Source: Paracoccaceae bacterium
GTDB lineage: Bacteria > Pseudomonadota > Alphaproteobacteria > Rhodobacterales > Rhodobacteraceae
Reading direction: 5' to 3'
Length of the DNA stretch: 8,178 nt
NCBI GenBank assembly: GCA_007128995.1
Contig: SKWJ01000277.1
Coordinates: 1 to 8,178, forward strand
The notes beneath the pieces are model-generated. The model saw only the letters and a list, made by a program, of their open reading frames with translations, had not been told where the DNA came from and ran no database searches. Positions 6,042 to 8,178 of this stretch are shown here, piece by piece (position 1 is the first letter of the stretch; each line of letters begins with the position of its first letter). Both the position numbers and the translations under genes were made by a program.

Positions 6042-6590
6042 GTGCTCATTGCTTTAGGGGGTAACCTGAAGGGGCAAAAGGATAGTCCTTTAGGACAAAT
6101 CGAGGCCGCCATTGAACTTATTATTGAAGCAGGGCTTGATGTTAGCCAGCGAAGCCGGATGTATCGAACACCCAGCTTCCCGCTTGGGTCCGGTCCCGAA
6201 TTTGTGAATGCGGCACTCGAATGTGTGAGCGATCTCCCCCCGGCGGAGATCATGGCGCGTTTGCATAAGGTCGAAGCATGGGCAGGACGCACGCGCAGGC
6301 AGCGCTGGGAACCCCGTGTGCTTGACCTTGACCTACTGGCCGTCGGCGAATGGGTTCTGCCTGATGAAACACGCTTTCGCCATTGGGCCAACCTGACATT
6401 GGACGACCAGATGAAAGCCGCGCCCAGCGAATTGATCGTGCCGCATCCGCGTCTGCATGAACGCGCCTTTGTGCTGGTACCACTGATGGATATCGCACCC
6501 GATTGGCGCCATCCGGTGCTTGGCCGTACCGTGGCGCAAATGCACGCCGCAATCGACCCGGCTGATCTTGACGCAATTCACCCTCTATGA
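5988..6590 (+). CDS. folK: 2-amino-4-hydroxy-6-hydroxymethyldihydropteridine diphosphokinase (HPPK)
   Basis: The enzyme transfers pyrophosphate from ATP to 6-hydroxymethyl-7,8-dihydropterin, the step before dihydropteroate synthase in folate synthesis. Family motifs counted from ATG 5988 are [11 protein letters not shown] (19-29), [19 protein letters not shown] (59-77), [15 protein letters not shown] (106-120), whose Asp113 and Asp115 match the Mg-binding aspartates, and [15 protein letters not shown] (152-166). About 25 residues before PHPR are longer than in E. coli HPPK, apparently usual in relatives. The start is uncertain. ATG 5988 has no nearby ribosome binding site and adds 18 residues unlike the family; GTG 6042 begins right at the conserved strand, with GGGCGGG 12 bases upstream. 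An ATT at 6030 lies 10 bases after AGAGGA. GTG 6042 (182 residues) may be the true start. rpoZ follows after 118 bases. Confidence 0.9.
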   Translation: MVPLSYQTHRGQGGICNQVLIALGGNLKGQKDSPLGQIEAAIELIIEAGLDVSQRSRMYRTPSFPLGSGPEFVNAALECVSDLPPAEIMARLHKVEAWAGRTRRQRWEPRVLDLDLLAVGEWVLPDETRFRHWANLTLDDQMKAAPSELIVPHPRLHERAFVLVPLMDIAPDWRHPVLGRTVAQMHAAIDPADLDAIHPL

Positions 6591-6605
6591 AATTGGTTTC
6601 ACCAA
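6588..6605 (+). other. Short alternative hairpins at the folK stop
   Basis: Two mutually exclusive 5-base stems overlap here: TGAAA-TTGG-TTTCA (6588-6601, beginning with the stop codon) and TTGGT-TTC-ACCAA (6593-6605). Both are weak, AT-rich and lack a T-run. Any role at the 3' end of folK is speculative. Confidence 0.15.
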
Positions 6606-6641
6606 GGTTGCAGGTTGCGGTCGAGCGCGAACAGGGCCTTG

Positions 6642-6647
6642 TAATAT
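6642..6647 (+). promoter_or_regulatory. Possible -10 element for rpoZ
   Basis: TAATAT lies 61 bases before the rpoZ start, in a 118-base gap large enough for a separate promoter. The nearest -35-like word, TTGCGG (6615-6620), is 21 bases upstream, too far for an ideal promoter, so the call is weak. Confidence 0.25.
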
Positions 6648-6708
6648 AGCCGCCTGCGCAGTAGAAGGCGCTCTTACCCTCACGTTTCTGAAGGACTGGA
6701 GAGTTCAC

Positions 6709-7068
6709 ATGGCCCGCGTCACTGTAGAAGATTGCGTCGACAAGGTTCCAAACAGGTTTGAACTGGTTGCGCTTGCCTCGCACCGTGCGCGTGAAATTGC
6801 TGCCGGATCACCGATCACTGTAGATCGGGACAATGACAAGAACCCTGTTGTCGCGCTGCGCGAGATTGCGGATGAAACCCAATTGGCCGATCATCTGCGA
6901 GAACGCATGATCGAAAGTCTGCAGACACAGATCGAAGTCGACATGCCGGAAGACGATGACATGGCGCTCCTTATGGGGGGCCCGGAAGCAGATACTCCTG
7001 AAGACGACGGGATGAGCGAAGCCCAGATGCTGCGCGCCCTGATGGAAGCGCAGGGTCAGGCGGGTTAA
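6709..7068 (+). CDS. rpoZ: DNA-directed RNA polymerase subunit omega
   Basis: This small subunit assists folding and assembly of beta-prime in RNA polymerase. It has 119 residues. The N-terminal two thirds (MARVTVEDC, then [18 protein letters not shown], then [11 protein letters not shown]) are the conserved omega core. The remaining part (about 75-119) is an acidic tail rich in Asp, Glu and Met, longer than in the 91-residue E. coli protein but usual in alphaproteobacteria. ATG 6709 has GGAG seven bases upstream, and the open frame before it is not omega-like. The starting residues MARVTV are identical to E. coli, where they form part of ppGpp site 1 between omega and beta-prime. The gene lies just before the (p)ppGpp synthetase/hydrolase gene. 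Its stop codon lies in the centre of a perfect palindrome. Confidence 0.96.
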   Translation: MARVTVEDCVDKVPNRFELVALASHRAREIAAGSPITVDRDNDKNPVVALREIADETQLADHLRERMIESLQTQIEVDMPEDDDMALLMGGPEADTPEDDGMSEAQMLRALMEAQGQAG

Positions 7069-7078
7069 CCCGCCTGAC
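7055..7078 (+). terminator. Perfect 24-base palindrome over the rpoZ stop codon
   Basis: Arms GTCAGGCGGG (7055-7064) and CCCGCCTGAC (7069-7078) enclose TTAA, whose last three bases are the rpoZ stop codon. The RNA would form a very stable 10-base stem with a 4-base loop. No T-run follows; the next bases are AGCATAGTGAG. It could attenuate, end or protect the rpoZ transcript before rsh. Confidence 0.5.
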
Positions 7079-7142
7079 AGCATAGTGAGTGCATCTTGGC
7101 ATCTTTCTGCGTAGCGTCAGAGGGGGCAGGAAAGGGCAACGG

Positions 7143-7154
7143 GCGTGATCACGC
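7143..7154. other. 12-base palindrome over the rsh start codon
   Basis: GCGTGATCACGC is a perfect inverted repeat that includes the GTG start (7145-7147) and begins inside the ribosome-binding region. It has no loop, so a local RNA hairpin is unlikely; RNA dimerisation or a protein site is possible, as is chance. Confidence 0.2.
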
Positions 7155-8178
7155 AAGATGACCTGATCGCGCTTGTGCGCAATTACAATCCGCGCAGTGA
7201 TGAGCAGCTGATTCGCGCAGCATGGGAATACGGGGCACGTATGCATGAAGGACAGCTTCGTCACTCGGGCGAGGCTTATTTCACGCATCCCGTTGCAGTT
7301 GCGGCCCTCCTGACGGAAATGCGGCTGGATGACGCGACCATCATCACTGCGCTGCTGCACGACACGATCGAGGACACGAAATCAACCTATTCCGAAGTGG
7401 CGCGGCTTTTTGGCCCGGAAATTGCCGAGCTTGTGGATGGTGTGACCAAACTGACCAATCTACAACTTTCCTCGTCCGAGGCGAAACAAGCCGAGAATAT
7501 TCGCAAACTGCTGATTGCCATGTCGCGCGACCTGCGTGTCATTTTGGTCAAACTGGCAGACCGATTGCACAACATGCGCACCATTCGTTCAATGCGGGCG
7601 GTCAAACAGGGCCAGAAGGCCCGCGAGACAATGGATATCTATGCCCCCCTTGCCGGGCGCATGGGCATGCAGTGGATGCGCGAAGAACTGGAAGACCTGT
7701 CATTCCGCGTCCTCAACCCCGAGGCGCGAAATTCGATCCTGCGGCGCTTCATCACGCTGCAACGCGAGGCAGGCGATGTGGTCCACCGCATCAGCGCGGA
7801 TATCCGGGCCGAACTTGACCGGGCAGACATAGGCGCCGATGTGTATGGGCGTGCAAAGAAACCCTATGCGATCTGGCGCAAGATGCAGGAGAAGGATCTC
7901 GCCTTCTCGCGCCTTTCCGATATCTATGGTTTCCGGATTATCACCGAGTCTCTGGAAGATTGCTATCGTGTGCTGTGCGTGGTCCACAATCGCTGGCGCG
8001 CGGTTCCGGGCCGGTTCAAGGACTATATCAGTCAACCCAAATCGAATGGCTACCGATCCATCCACACAACCGTTTCAGGACGTGACGGCAAGCGTGTAGA
8101 GATCCAGATCCGTACGCGAGAGATGCATGAGGTGGCTGAAGCCGGTGTGGCGGCGCATTGGGCTTACAAGGACGGACA
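7145..8178 (+). CDS. rsh: Bifunctional (p)ppGpp synthetase/hydrolase, RelA/SpoT family (3' end outside window)
   Basis: This enzyme makes and degrades the alarmone (p)ppGpp, which governs the stringent response. The first 344 codons are in the window and the frame is open to the edge. GTG 7145 has AGGAAAGG about nine bases upstream. The hydrolase (HD) domain comes first: Arg39, His48, the His72-Asp73 pair with Glu76-Asp77 in LLHDTIEDT, and Asp139 in LADRLHNMRT, so all metal and catalytic residues are kept and hydrolysis should work. The synthetase domain follows: RAKKPYAIWRKM (236-247), Asp259 in SDIYGFRI, GRFKDYISQPKSNGYRSIHT (289-308) and Glu319 in EIQIRT. The motif RFKD (290-293) is the RxKD signature of bifunctional Rel/SpoT enzymes, not the ExDD of synthetase-only RelA. 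The TGS, helical and ACT regulatory domains would lie beyond the edge. It is the sole RSH enzyme in many alphaproteobacteria. Confidence 0.96.
   Translation, partial: MITQDDLIALVRNYNPRSDEQLIRAAWEYGARMHEGQLRHSGEAYFTHPVAVAALLTEMRLDDATIITALLHDTIEDTKSTYSEVARLFGPEIAELVDGVTKLTNLQLSSSEAKQAENIRKLLIAMSRDLRVILVKLADRLHNMRTIRSMRAVKQGQKARETMDIYAPLAGRMGMQWMREELEDLSFRVLNPEARNSILRRFITLQREAGDVVHRISADIRAELDRADIGADVYGRAKKPYAIWRKMQEKDLAFSRLSDIYGFRIITESLEDCYRVLCVVHNRWRAVPGRFKDYISQPKSNGYRSIHTTVSGRDGKRVEIQIRTREMHEVAEAGVAAHWAYKDG

Noticed and set aside
6520..6708. Upstream extension of rpoZ
   Set aside because: It overlaps the end of folK, and omega always begins at MARVTV, which has its own ribosome binding site at 6698-6701.
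7091..7106. Direct repeat GCATCTT-G-GCATCTT between rpoZ and rsh
   Set aside because: Only two 7-base copies with no sign of a longer array or a known site.

Overview
The window looks like ordinary chromosomal DNA of an alphaproteobacterium, most likely Rhodobacterales (Roseobacter/Rhodobacter relatives). Three things point there: the gene order NYN-domain gene / folK / rpoZ / rsh, an omega subunit with the long acidic tail usual in that class, and a (2S)-methylsuccinyl-CoA dehydrogenase, an enzyme of the ethylmalonyl-CoA pathway common in that order. No insertion sequence, prophage, CRISPR array, tRNA or rRNA was seen, and no undescribed multi-gene system could be supported. The more interesting signals are regulatory.

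Left part (1-2365). A gene on the minus strand is cut by the left edge; only its ribosome binding site, ATG and the first 11 codons of a probable signal peptide are inside. It is divergent from a LysR-type regulator of the LysR/OccR/NocR branch. The shared intergenic region holds a perfect ATAA-N7-TTAT box over the regulator's own -10 element, which suggests an autoregulated amino-acid or opine-type uptake or catabolism locus continuing to the left. Convergent with the regulator, after a 6-base gap, is a small exported DUF305 protein rich in His and Met. It has a CueR-like dyad in a stretched promoter, which suggests copper control. Next comes an exported protein of unknown function with six cysteines.

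Middle (2366-5157). On the minus strand lies mcd, the FAD-dependent dehydrogenase that turns (2S)-methylsuccinyl-CoA into mesaconyl-CoA. It is divergent from a TauE/SafE-type membrane permease. The gap between the unknown protein and mcd holds a hairpin that probably separates the two convergent units.

Right part (5158-8178). A NYN/LabA-type putative ribonuclease (minus strand) is divergent from folK (folate biosynthesis), followed by rpoZ (RNA polymerase omega) and a bifunctional (p)ppGpp synthetase/hydrolase (rsh) cut by the right edge. The omega protein keeps the N-terminal MARVTV residues that help form a ppGpp pocket in Escherichia coli RNA polymerase. Thus the gene for a ppGpp receptor component sits directly before the gene for the ppGpp enzyme, with a perfect 24-base palindrome around the rpoZ stop codon between them.
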